23,855 nt of DNA from a virus, in the IMG/VR virus record IMGVR_UViG_3300047550_000206, positions 1 through 23,855 of that record; one strand, written 5' to 3'. The translations under genes were made by a program, and so were the position numbers. Below the pieces are notes generated by a model, which was given only the letters and a program-made list of their open reading frames with translations, did not search any database and was not told where the DNA came from. Shown one piece after another: positions 13,108-21,566 of this stretch. How positions within the stretch are numbered: position 1 is the stretch's first letter; each line of letters begins with the position of its first letter.

Positions 13108-14361
13108 TTAGAACTGACCTCTACCTGTTTCAGTGAGGCTAGTTTTTGTTAATCCAGATTGTCCCTTAAACCTGGCTTCTTCTTGTGCGGTCAAACTTTC
13201 TCTTGCTCTTTTAGCAGATGCTAATCCAAGAAATGCTTCTTGTTCGGCTTGAAGTCTTGTATAATCTTCTCCACCTGTTATGCTTGATAGGAACTCTGCC
13301 CTAGGAGCAATACTTGCTACTGTTTGGTAACCTTTTCTTGCTTCTTCTTGGGTAATACCAAATGCTGCTAATGCTTCAGCGCCTAATGCGCCAGTAACAA
13401 CATTCTCATATCCTTTAGCAAGTTCAGAAGTTGACGCAATACCTGTTTTAAGTCCTTGAATTGCTGCTGCTCCACCAATTTCAGCAATCTGAACTTTACG
13501 TTTTAATGCTGGTAAACCTTCAGTTGGGTCTAGCAATGCACCAACAATATCTGTTTGATTTAAAGATGGATAATACTCTGCTAATGCAGCCTTTGTGAAT
13601 GGGTCAGCATTCTTAACTCTATCTATTGCTAAACCTACACGGTCTGCAACTTCTGCTGCTGAAATATCACTTGCAATAAAATTACTTAAAGTTTCTTTCT
13701 TAGCAAGATTTCCAACTCCATAAGATTGCATTACTTGAGCATATGTTCGCTCTGCTGCTAAATATTCTCCAGGACTTAATACTGCTTTACCTGCTGCAGC
13801 ACGAACTTTATTTGCAGAAAATCTTGTTTGAAATGCAACCGCTAATGGGTCCTTGCTATTAGGGTCCTGCATAATCAATTGAATAGTGTCACTTGAGTAA
13901 CCTTTTTGAACTGCTTCAGTTACGGGACCACTTAAATCACCAAGACCATAAGATGATAACAATGCACTAATTGCTGCAATTGCATCTATTTTTGCTGTAG
14001 TCATTCCAGATGTGGGAGTTGTACTTAGTGTAGAACTTTGTGGTGTTGGGGTTGGAGTAACTGTTTTTGGCTGTACAGCACCAGTATTTGGATTTACTTC
14101 ATACCCAAGTGCATCTGCCATAGTTGCAACTTTAGTTGCTTGAACATCTGCAGTAGAAGCCATTCTTTCTAAAGTTGCTCGTACTAATGGGTCTTTAATT
14201 TCTGAAAATTGTGACTTTGCTTGCTCATATGAAGCAATAGGTGTTTTTTCACTAATTATATTTTTTACAACCTCAACTGGACTTGGCTGAGCATTAAGCG
14301 CAGCAAGTTGACGTTGTAAATCTAACGCCAATAAATCTGCTTCTGTTGGTTTTCTTGCCAT
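13108..14361 (-). CDS. putative internal/minor virion protein, 417 residues
   Basis: Almost entirely helical, with a Pro/Thr-rich linker at about residues 98-118 (TVTPTPTPQSSTLSTTPTSG) splitting an N-terminal helical part from the main body. The body has 'AISALLSSYGLGDLSGPVTE', then 'IMQDPNSKDPLAVAFQTRFS' and 'GEYLAAERTYAQVMQSYGVG'. Next come 'ADRVGLAIDRVKNADPFTKA' and 'LAEYYPSLNQTDIVGALLDP'. I recognise these blocks from structural proteins of aquatic and actinobacterial phages. The C-terminus is a polar helix (LASAKRARESLTAQEEARFK). Its ATG overlaps the stop of the 305-residue gene. Because it lies with the giant protein and the 305-residue protein next to head genes, ejection from the head with the DNA, like T7 internal core proteins, is a reasonable inference. 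Confidence 0.8.
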   Translation of the reverse strand: MARKPTEADLLALDLQRQLAALNAQPSPVEVVKNIISEKTPIASYEQAKSQFSEIKDPLVRATLERMASTADVQATKVATMADALGYEVNPNTGAVQPKTVTPTPTPQSSTLSTTPTSGMTTAKIDAIAAISALLSSYGLGDLSGPVTEAVQKGYSSDTIQLIMQDPNSKDPLAVAFQTRFSANKVRAAAGKAVLSPGEYLAAERTYAQVMQSYGVGNLAKKETLSNFIASDISAAEVADRVGLAIDRVKNADPFTKAALAEYYPSLNQTDIVGALLDPTEGLPALKRKVQIAEIGGAAAIQGLKTGIASTSELAKGYENVVTGALGAEALAAFGITQEEARKGYQTVASIAPRAEFLSSITGGEDYTRLQAEQEAFLGLASAKRARESLTAQEEARFKGQSGLTKTSLTETGRGQF

Positions 14362-15278
14362 TAGCCTGCCAATCCAAACATCTTAGTCAAGTCTCTCGCT
14401 AAAGCACCAAGAGAGTCTTGAGCATTTTTTGTAAATCTCCATTTAGGGTCTTTGCGTAATGATATTTCATAATCATATAACCCCATTAAACCTTTAGGGT
14501 CTTTTGCTACGCCCTGCAGTTCCTTTAGGTCAATAGAATCTGCATCCTCTTCAAGTATATTTGCTCTAGTTTGAAGGTATGGGGTAAGTAACTGTTTTAC
14601 TGTATAGCCTTTATCAATTTTGTCTGCAAGGGCTGGGAAATATGTTTTAGCCTGCAAATTGATTAAATTAAGATTTGCCTTAAGTCTATCTGGAGTAATT
14701 GCTGACTCAATTGTTAGTTTTGCTAGAGAGTCTGCATTAATTGGAATTCCATTTTCAGAATAAGCATTTTTTAATGTAGTATAAGCAACGCCAAAGTTTC
14801 CTTTTTGCAATGCTGTAGAGGCTTTAGCATCACCTAATTTTGCTAAACCAGTGATACTAGTAGCGTAACTAGTTAAATACTTATTTAAAATATTTAAACG
14901 TTCTTGAGGAGAAACTCCTTGGATAACAATATTCTTATCTTTGCCAACTTTTTTATTGGTTCGAGAGGCTTGCAAGGCTTGCAATTCTTTGGTATACGCA
15001 GTTGCAAGTTCTTTAGGGGCAGACGCTCCAAACATATTGGTAAACGCTGTCGTAAACTCGGCTGTAGCCTCTCCCACAGAAGAAACACTTGCATATGGTT
15101 CTGCTTCAGCAAATTTTATTGGTTCTTGTGTGTTAGTGCCCTGTTTAGGTGCATCATCTACAAGACTTTCAATTGATGCTGGGTCTTGGCCTGCTGGGGG
15201 AGTTTCTTTTTCCATTGCTGGGTCTGGATACCAGGCAACTAATCCATCACCATCTTTATCTTGATAACTACCTGGCAA
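14361..15278 (-). CDS. putative internal/minor virion protein, 305 residues, TTG start
   Basis: I place the start at TTG 15278: GGAG lies six bases upstream and the stop of the giant gene ends two bases before it. Another TTG at 15290 overlaps that stop and has no ribosome-binding site. After a Pro/Asp-rich N-terminus (about 1-60, GSYQDKDGDGLVAWYPDP) the protein is helical: 'ATAEFTTAFTNMFGASAPKE', 'SPQERLNILNKYLTSYATSI', 'ALQKGNFGVAYTTLKNAYSE'. The C-terminal block 'YDYEISLRKDPKWRFTKNAQ' followed by DSLGALARDLTKMFGLAG is a signature I have seen in minor structural proteins of aquatic and actinobacterial phages. The gene is coupled to the 417-residue gene. Probably part of the internal virion set; function unproven. 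Confidence 0.78.
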   Translation of the reverse strand: MPGSYQDKDGDGLVAWYPDPAMEKETPPAGQDPASIESLVDDAPKQGTNTQEPIKFAEAEPYASVSSVGEATAEFTTAFTNMFGASAPKELATAYTKELQALQASRTNKKVGKDKNIVIQGVSPQERLNILNKYLTSYATSITGLAKLGDAKASTALQKGNFGVAYTTLKNAYSENGIPINADSLAKLTIESAITPDRLKANLNLINLQAKTYFPALADKIDKGYTVKQLLTPYLQTRANILEEDADSIDLKELQGVAKDPKGLMGLYDYEISLRKDPKWRFTKNAQDSLGALARDLTKMFGLAG

Positions 15279-15279
15279 C

Positions 15280-18200
15280 TTAATCTCCAATCAATGGGTC
15301 AAGAACTGAATTAAAAAATGTTATTGCGTTTGCATTACCTTCAGCCAATTTGGCCAAAATTTCTTTAGTATCAGAACGAGCATCTTTTTTAAATGCATCT
15401 GCTTGGTCTGAAGAACTTTGTACTCTAGAAATAATGCTATTCATTTTATCGTATTCAGAAATCATTGCAGCAAAGGTTTCTGCAAGTTTTTTATCTGGTG
15501 CCTTACCAGATTTTATTAATCTCTTCATATCATCAACAACTTCTACACGACGCTTATTACTTTCGGCTGTAGGGCTTATTTGCACCGATAAAAGCGGATA
15601 TGCAATTTCTAGACCCTTTTTACGAGCAGCCAATTGCTCTCTATAGTAACGTCTCTCATTAGGGTTGATGGAAGCATTAATCTTAGCCTCGTACTCATTC
15701 TTTAGTGCGTAGTATGCAATTCTAGCACCAGTTGTGGCTACTTCACGTATGAAGTTCTTTTTTCCATCTTCTACTATTGGGTTAATAGGTTTATTTGATA
15801 TAAAACCTTTTGACTTCAAGTAGCGATATGAGTTAATGTCATCTGTTCCAGTTGCTGGTATGAAGAACGCCCCAGCATCTTTATGCTCAATTAAGAACTT
15901 TTCGTTCTTGCGAACAAACTTTTCGGCCTCAATAGTCTTTCGGAAAGAAGCGTATGTTTCAGTATCTCTACCAAAATTAGTATATGCTATTTTTGACGGA
16001 TATAACTTAGCAAAATCTACAAGCGCTTTAGATAAAGCAAGTGGGTCGCCCTCATGCTTTTTTAAGAACTTCTGAAACTCTGAATCCCAAGTAAATACTC
16101 CTGAGTTTATAAGTTCTTTAGGAATATCTTTGGTATCAAAAGCCTGGATTGAAGCAGGCGTTCCCAAGCCCATTACCAATTTAACGGCATCAATGTTTCT
16201 TGCTTGAGTTGCTACATTTTCATAAAATGATTGAAGTTGACTTGCATTAGTTGGACCATTGCCAGTTGAGACAAGTAATTTAATTGATTTTACTGCGGAA
16301 GAAAACCTTGATTCATTGTTTTCAATATTTCCAGCCGCTAAATTGTATACTCTTTTAAAGTTTGCAGGGGCTGCTTTTTCCCATGCTGGAGCATCTGGAT
16401 TTAATGAACCAGTAATATCCTTCTCAACTCCAGATATATACTCACCAATATATGGTAAATTGCTCATTGCGTCCACAGCAAGTGATGCAAATGGGTTAGA
16501 TAGTCCAGGATTCCAAAACTCAGGGTCCAAAGATGGAGTTAACATCTTCACATAACCACCAAAATTAACTGGCATTGGGGTATATGACGTAATACCCATT
16601 AAACTTAATGTTCTAATAATGGCATCAGCAAATAAATCATCACCTGGATAAGTAAAATACTTCTGGCCCTTATCATCTTCATGTATAAAGCCAGAATCTT
16701 CAAATGTTTGATTAAGAATGGCTAATCTTACTATACCACGTTTTTCATATTTTACTAATCTACCAAGACGGCGATAAAAATCCTCGGTAGCACGATAGTA
16801 ACGACCAAGTGTACGAAGGCTATATGCCAAATTTGTACGAACCTCACCATTATCAACAAATGATAAAGTTCTATTGCGGGCAAGATTCATGGCTGTTTCA
16901 TGTGCTGAGAATCGGGCTATTGAATCAGCACCCGCTTCGTCTAGGTTGTTAGCCATAAGACTTTTCTTTGTTGCTTCTTCAGTCTTTTTAAGTTGCTTAC
17001 GAAACATCATATAGTTAGCAATAGTAATTGGTTCTCTGTCAAGCAAAGCAATTTGCTTACCCATCCAACCATATCCAGAATTAATAACTCTGTACATTAC
17101 TTCAGAGAATGACTTTCCTGCCAATGGCACGATTTCTCTTCCCATTAGAACCTCTGGGCGTGCAAAAGGTTTATCTAATTTAACCAAGTCATCAATAGTA
17201 AAGTTATCCATACCACCCTTATTGCGGATAGCGGTAACTAAATCCATGTTTATGCGGCCAGAAAAATCACGCAAAGCATAGGTTGCATCAAGATATATAT
17301 TTCTGGCTAATGATTCCGCACCCTCTTCGGCATATATAGCGAATCTCTTTGCTATATCGTTTCCAGGACCCTTAATGTAAGCAACAAGTTTGTCAATTAC
17401 TTCTTGAGGCTTTTTACCAGCATTCCACAAAACAATATTTCCAAATTGACCATTAGGTCGACCAACTGTATTATTTAATTCAAACAACCATTGAAAAATT
17501 GCCTTGTCGCCCATGCTTGAAAATTCACCAAAATCACCTTTAAAAGTTAAACCTTTTAATGCTTCTTGATTTTGAACATTAAATCTTACTGACGGGCCAA
17601 ACTGTTTTAGCGAGTTAGATATTTCTTCTGCCTCGCCATAAGGACGTTCTGCCCTAATGACCGCACCATTAAGTTCATCTAATATTGATTGACCGTTAAA
17701 CTCTGCAAAGTCTCCAGCGTATTTAGCCTCGTCTTTACTGATGCGAAACTTAAATCTGCTTTGAATCAAAGATTTTGCCACAGCCTGTCCCAACATTACT
17801 GGATTGTCAGCCATTGCAGTTAATTGTTGCTTGCTATAAGATTTTTTTGTTATATTGCGAATTGTTTTATGGACAAAACCTAATCTGCTATCTTCTACGG
17901 CTCTTTCTCTAAAAACGGTTGTTTTAAGTGTAGCAGGAGTTGCAGCCCGTAATTCTCTGGATACTAGTCGACCCTTAAGATAATTACCAAAACCTTCTGC
18001 TCCAGCAATTACTCCAAACATTCCAACTTCTTCTACGGAAGAACGAAGTCCAAGACGAGGATAAAGGTTTGCAAAAGACCAAGCATCAACAGATTTTTTC
18101 ATCCAAGTTGCATTAGTAGCCTTGCCAAAAAGATTAGTAATAACTCCAGCACGTTGCGCTGTCTCACGCCATTCTACAAAATTTGGTAATGAGCGATAGT

Positions 18201-20571
18201 TACTTAGTTGATATTGGCGGACAGCACGAGGTGTTCCATCTGCGGTCTGGCCAGCATTGAATCTATCAAGAAAAGCATTGTCAACATCTTCGAATTCGTC
18301 AAGTTGACTTTTTTCAATTTCTTTAACTTTTACTTTAAGTTCTTTTTTGTTTTTTAATTCTTTACCTAATCTGGCTTTAACAATTTTTAATTCGTCATCA
18401 ATTGCACGAATACGGTCATAATCTCCAGTTGCAATTGCATTTACTCTATCAGCCTTAAGCGCTTTTGAACGTTGAGTATGTTCTGCAATTTTTGCATTTA
18501 CAGAAGCAATTAAACGAACAGCCTTGCCCTCTGCATTTGTTGAATTAATTGCTTCTTGTACTTTTTTACGTACACCCTTTGGTGCAGATACAGCAGCACC
18601 ACCTTTAGCAATTCTAAGAACATCCGCTAAATCGCCACCAACGTCAACTGCACTTTGGCTTGGGGAATAAAGTTCCCTAGACATATCATCAATTTTGCTA
18701 AGCAATAATCTACCTTCATCAGATAGATTAAGGCCCATACCAAATCCTATAGTTTTAATTAAGCCCTGAAACATTAATAGGCGTTGACCTTCGTCTGCAG
18801 TTAACCAGGCTGCCCTAAAGGCACCAGATGATGTTTTATCAAGAACTGTACGTGCTAATCTGTAAACTTGAGTTGCACTTGAGCCATCGGAAATATTAAT
18901 GATACGTTCATTTGCAGGAGCAACAGAAAATGTTCTAACAACTCTATCAATTTTAGCAAGTCTTGACTTATCTTTTGCTGTATAGACAAGACCAGTTTTT
19001 TCAAATCCAATTTTATCTGCCCACATAAGTGGATTATCAGAAAATTGAGAAATAAAATCTTCTTTAGTTTTTCCAATTTTTAATGCTGAATAACGTTCAG
19101 TTCCTAAAGTTTTAGAGATTAAATCTTTTACGTTATTACCAATTGCTCGACCAAGCGTAATTCTTGGCATAAGTTGGTCTTTACCAGCAACACCTGCCTG
19201 ACCAGACATAATATCTAAAAAGCGTTTACCATTAATAAAATATGTTAAGGCATCTTCAGCATTACGTACATCGGCATTAGCAAGGTCATTTACTACGTTT
19301 ACGTTAATTTCAGGAAATCTATCTTGTAAACGATTTAAAGCCTGAGACTTAACTACTAAATCACCATTGCGGTATTGTTCAATTAGTTTTCCTGCTTGGT
19401 CCCAATATGCTCTAACTTTTGGTAGGTTAAATGCCTTTTCAATAGATATTGAACCCTCACCAAGTTTTATAATTCCATACTTTGCAACATCTAATCCACG
19501 CTTTACTTTGCCCGTAATAATTAATGGGTCAGCAGCAAAAGTTACAGTAAAATCTATTGGAGCAGAAATTGCAGTAAATAATGCTTTTGCTTTACCGTCA
19601 CCTAACACTGCTTTTTCATACTCGTGTGGAAGCAAACCAATTATTGCACGAGCAGCATCTCTACCTGGGCTGATTTTAGATTTTTCAAATCTAGCGACAG
19701 CATTTGCAACTTCAATTACTGCTGCTTCTTCACCACTTACGTAGCGATTGATTAAATCTATAACACCAGGGTTATCTTGGTATAATTCATAATTTTCTAT
19801 TAAATCTTGTTTAGATGCAAGAAATCTTCCAACAAAAGAAGCAGCAGGAGTTAAGTCTTTATTGAACTCAGATACTGCTTTTTCATCAAACACTCTAGTT
19901 GGGTCAGATGCTTGTTCCCAGTATTTCTTCCATGATGTTGAGTTATCGGTTGGAAGTGCGTCCTCACCACCAGGTAATAACTCTTTAAATCCTTCTAATA
20001 CGTATTTACCAGATGCAGCAATTCTAGCAAGTCCATCAGTCTCTAAGGCTGCAGCCATGTAAGGTTGCTTAACAAGTTTCTCCTGAGGACGTACTAAAAG
20101 TTCTAATCCTTTTTCTACAGGAGTAACTACTTTTTTTCCAGCCTCAGTCTCTGCAAGTTCTTTTCCTAATCCAACAATTCCACCTTTAACTGCTTCGGTA
20201 ACTGCAGCAAGTCCACCCATTGGGCTAAAAGATGCAAGGTTTTTTGCTAAATCTACAGTTGTTCCACCGCCATAATAAACTGAACTTTTTATGGAACTTA
20301 AAATATTTCCAAAGAATCCTTTATCTTCTTTTGAATATTTAGGATTAAACATTGATACCAAAGCATCACGGGTAGTTTTATCCATGCTTTGAAATTTTCT
20401 GTAAGCATCACCTTGTGATAATGAAGTAAGTTCATTATGCATGTTACGTAACTGAACTAACGCAGAAAGTTGATTAACCTCATTTTTAGGTAAGTTCTTT
20501 TGCGCTGTTGCGGTTGCTAGACCAGGAGAGGCCTCAGCAATTTTAACTAATGGTTTTTCCTTCTCGGTCAT
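15280..20571 (-). CDS. giant internal/minor virion protein, 1763 residues
   Basis: The largest gene by far, with its ATG overlapping the stop of the 143-residue gene (TAATG). Mostly helical and charged. Residues about 1-100 are a polar N-terminus, followed by Gly-rich, mildly hydrophobic segments (GGTTVDLAKNLASFSPMGGL, about 110-135; LFTAISAPIDFTVTFAADPL, about 335-355). Residues about 685-760 are a long coiled coil (KALKADRVNAIATGDYDRIR, LGKELKNKKELKVKVKEIEK). A region near 1255-1310 reads 'YYRATEDFYRRLGRLVKYEK' and 'KGQKYFTYPGDD'. Near 1570 'AGAFFIPATGTDDINSYRYL' follows. These last blocks are familiar from large structural proteins of aquatic phages. I found no catalytic motif. Place (between portal and capsid) and size suggest a DNA-ejection or inner-head protein, comparable in role to T7 gp16, not a tape measure. 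Function is inferred. Confidence 0.8.
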   Translation of the reverse strand: MTEKEKPLVKIAEASPGLATATAQKNLPKNEVNQLSALVQLRNMHNELTSLSQGDAYRKFQSMDKTTRDALVSMFNPKYSKEDKGFFGNILSSIKSSVYYGGGTTVDLAKNLASFSPMGGLAAVTEAVKGGIVGLGKELAETEAGKKVVTPVEKGLELLVRPQEKLVKQPYMAAALETDGLARIAASGKYVLEGFKELLPGGEDALPTDNSTSWKKYWEQASDPTRVFDEKAVSEFNKDLTPAASFVGRFLASKQDLIENYELYQDNPGVIDLINRYVSGEEAAVIEVANAVARFEKSKISPGRDAARAIIGLLPHEYEKAVLGDGKAKALFTAISAPIDFTVTFAADPLIITGKVKRGLDVAKYGIIKLGEGSISIEKAFNLPKVRAYWDQAGKLIEQYRNGDLVVKSQALNRLQDRFPEINVNVVNDLANADVRNAEDALTYFINGKRFLDIMSGQAGVAGKDQLMPRITLGRAIGNNVKDLISKTLGTERYSALKIGKTKEDFISQFSDNPLMWADKIGFEKTGLVYTAKDKSRLAKIDRVVRTFSVAPANERIINISDGSSATQVYRLARTVLDKTSSGAFRAAWLTADEGQRLLMFQGLIKTIGFGMGLNLSDEGRLLLSKIDDMSRELYSPSQSAVDVGGDLADVLRIAKGGAAVSAPKGVRKKVQEAINSTNAEGKAVRLIASVNAKIAEHTQRSKALKADRVNAIATGDYDRIRAIDDELKIVKARLGKELKNKKELKVKVKEIEKSQLDEFEDVDNAFLDRFNAGQTADGTPRAVRQYQLSNYRSLPNFVEWRETAQRAGVITNLFGKATNATWMKKSVDAWSFANLYPRLGLRSSVEEVGMFGVIAGAEGFGNYLKGRLVSRELRAATPATLKTTVFRERAVEDSRLGFVHKTIRNITKKSYSKQQLTAMADNPVMLGQAVAKSLIQSRFKFRISKDEAKYAGDFAEFNGQSILDELNGAVIRAERPYGEAEEISNSLKQFGPSVRFNVQNQEALKGLTFKGDFGEFSSMGDKAIFQWLFELNNTVGRPNGQFGNIVLWNAGKKPQEVIDKLVAYIKGPGNDIAKRFAIYAEEGAESLARNIYLDATYALRDFSGRINMDLVTAIRNKGGMDNFTIDDLVKLDKPFARPEVLMGREIVPLAGKSFSEVMYRVINSGYGWMGKQIALLDREPITIANYMMFRKQLKKTEEATKKSLMANNLDEAGADSIARFSAHETAMNLARNRTLSFVDNGEVRTNLAYSLRTLGRYYRATEDFYRRLGRLVKYEKRGIVRLAILNQTFEDSGFIHEDDKGQKYFTYPGDDLFADAIIRTLSLMGITSYTPMPVNFGGYVKMLTPSLDPEFWNPGLSNPFASLAVDAMSNLPYIGEYISGVEKDITGSLNPDAPAWEKAAPANFKRVYNLAAGNIENNESRFSSAVKSIKLLVSTGNGPTNASQLQSFYENVATQARNIDAVKLVMGLGTPASIQAFDTKDIPKELINSGVFTWDSEFQKFLKKHEGDPLALSKALVDFAKLYPSKIAYTNFGRDTETYASFRKTIEAEKFVRKNEKFLIEHKDAGAFFIPATGTDDINSYRYLKSKGFISNKPINPIVEDGKKNFIREVATTGARIAYYALKNEYEAKINASINPNERRYYREQLAARKKGLEIAYPLLSVQISPTAESNKRRVEVVDDMKRLIKSGKAPDKKLAETFAAMISEYDKMNSIISRVQSSSDQADAFKKDARSDTKEILAKLAEGNANAITFFNSVLDPLIGD
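15285..15288 (-). promoter_or_regulatory. ribosome-binding site that decides a TTG start
   Basis: GGAG on the minus strand, inside the last codons of the giant gene, six bases before TTG at 15278. It supports this TTG over the in-frame TTG at 15290 as the start of the 305-residue protein. Confidence 0.6.
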
Positions 20572-21002
20572 TAAAGACCTCGTGATAATACAAAGTTGTA
20601 AAGGTCTTGTACTTCTCCAGTTGGGTCAATGTCAATCATTGATGCAAGGATTTCAGATAGTGAGCGCTCACGAGGAAGATTAAGTGCCTCACTACCAACA
20701 CCTGGACCAAAGTCCATACCAGCAGTTAATGGCTCTTCTGGACGTTCTGTAGGGGCAGTTAAAGGAGTAATAGGATTAAGTCCAGCAACAAGAGGATTAG
20801 GAGTTGAACCTTTTGGTTTATTTGGGCCAGCCATTGGCGCAGCCATTTGTTGGTTCATCGTTTCTTGACCTTTACCATACCCCATACCTGGAATGTAACG
20901 TGCAGGTTGAGTTCCAGATTGTCCTGCTCCACCAGTAGCGGAAACATTTGCTGGATTATTTTGCGGTGCTGTAGGGCGAAAGCCTCCACGATTTTCAGCC
21001 AT
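20571..21002 (-). CDS. 143-residue Pro/Gly-rich disordered virion-associated protein
   Basis: AGGAGG sits six bases before the ATG. The N-terminal two thirds are disordered in composition (MAENRGGFRPTAPQNNPANV; MNQQMAAPMAGPNKPKGSTP), full of Pro, Gly, Asn and Gln. The C-terminal 45 residues are more ordered (LSEILASMIDIDPTGEVQDL, YNFVLSRGL) and could be a docking helix. Its opening 'MAENRGG' and Met/Gln/Pro pattern are familiar from a small protein in the same place in aquatic phage head operons. Coupled to the giant gene, so it may help load or fold that protein, or be a small inner-head protein. No known domain. Confidence 0.8.
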   Translation of the reverse strand: MAENRGGFRPTAPQNNPANVSATGGAGQSGTQPARYIPGMGYGKGQETMNQQMAAPMAGPNKPKGSTPNPLVAGLNPITPLTAPTERPEEPLTAGMDFGPGVGSEALNLPRERSLSEILASMIDIDPTGEVQDLYNFVLSRGL

Positions 21003-21010
21003 TATTCCTC

Positions 21011-21553
21011 CTACTTAATTTTTCTAGGTTGTTCTTTTGATATATATGGGCCTGCTGTAAATGCTGTAAGTTTAGATGCAATTTCCATCGCTTCATATGC
21101 ATCTGCTCCAGCGTATAAAGCACCTAGTGCGTATGTTGCACCAGAGCCTGCAGCGTATACACCATCTGCGGATTTGCTTATTGATAACTCTTGGTCAACA
21201 TCAAATATCTCTCCACCAACAGCCATAATAAATTGAAATCTATTTTCTTTAGTATCTTCATCAAAGTTGTAGCCATTTTCTGTCATACACTTGCGTAGAG
21301 ATGGCATTGCCTTTGCAATCATAAAATGATATAAATCTTCTTTGTCTTGCTTAGTAGGAGTTGGTGGCTCCCAAATATGTTGCGCTATATCGCATGGAAG
21401 AGTTTCACCAGAACCAGCAATTAAAAACATTCCATTCTCTGAAATCTTTTTAACTTCTGGATGAGAATAAATTCTACCATCAGCATCAGTAGTTTGGCTA
21501 TCAGCAACTATGAAGCAACGGTCTTTGTGCTCTAATCCAATTATTGTTGTCAT
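21011..21553 (-). CDS. proteasome/HslV-like Ntn-hydrolase, candidate prohead protease
   Basis: After removal of Met1 the N-terminus becomes Thr2-Thr3-Ile-Ile-Gly, aligning with the catalytic Thr1 start of HslV and proteasome beta subunits. 'FIVADSQTT' gives Asp18, matching the conserved Asp17 of the mature enzymes. 'HPEVKKISENGMFLIAGSGE' gives Lys36, matching Lys33 with a two-residue insertion, and Gly47, near the conserved Gly47 of the substrate pocket. 'VYAAGSGATYALGALYAG' (about 133-150) matches the GSG-x-YA helix of HslV. At 180 residues it has the usual length of a beta subunit. AGGGGA lies just before the ATG. Because it sits between portal and scaffold, where prohead proteases are normally coded, cleavage of scaffold or capsid is the likely task; a hydrolase acting on host proteins is the alternative. 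Confidence 0.8.
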   Translation of the reverse strand: MTTIIGLEHKDRCFIVADSQTTDADGRIYSHPEVKKISENGMFLIAGSGETLPCDIAQHIWEPPTPTKQDKEDLYHFMIAKAMPSLRKCMTENGYNFDEDTKENRFQFIMAVGGEIFDVDQELSISKSADGVYAAGSGATYALGALYAGADAYEAMEIASKLTAFTAGPYISKEQPRKIK

Positions 21554-21566
21554 GTCCCCTACCTAA

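Noticed and set aside
18840-18910. Asp-Gly-Ser-Ser in the giant protein as a single-subunit RNA polymerase motif
   Set aside because: The flanking residues do not match motif A, and no matching motifs B and C follow at suitable distance.
15280-20571. Giant protein as a tape measure
   Set aside because: It lies between portal and capsid, has no nearby major tail protein or frameshifted chaperone pair, and lacks the long uniform repeats and transmembrane patches common in tape measures.
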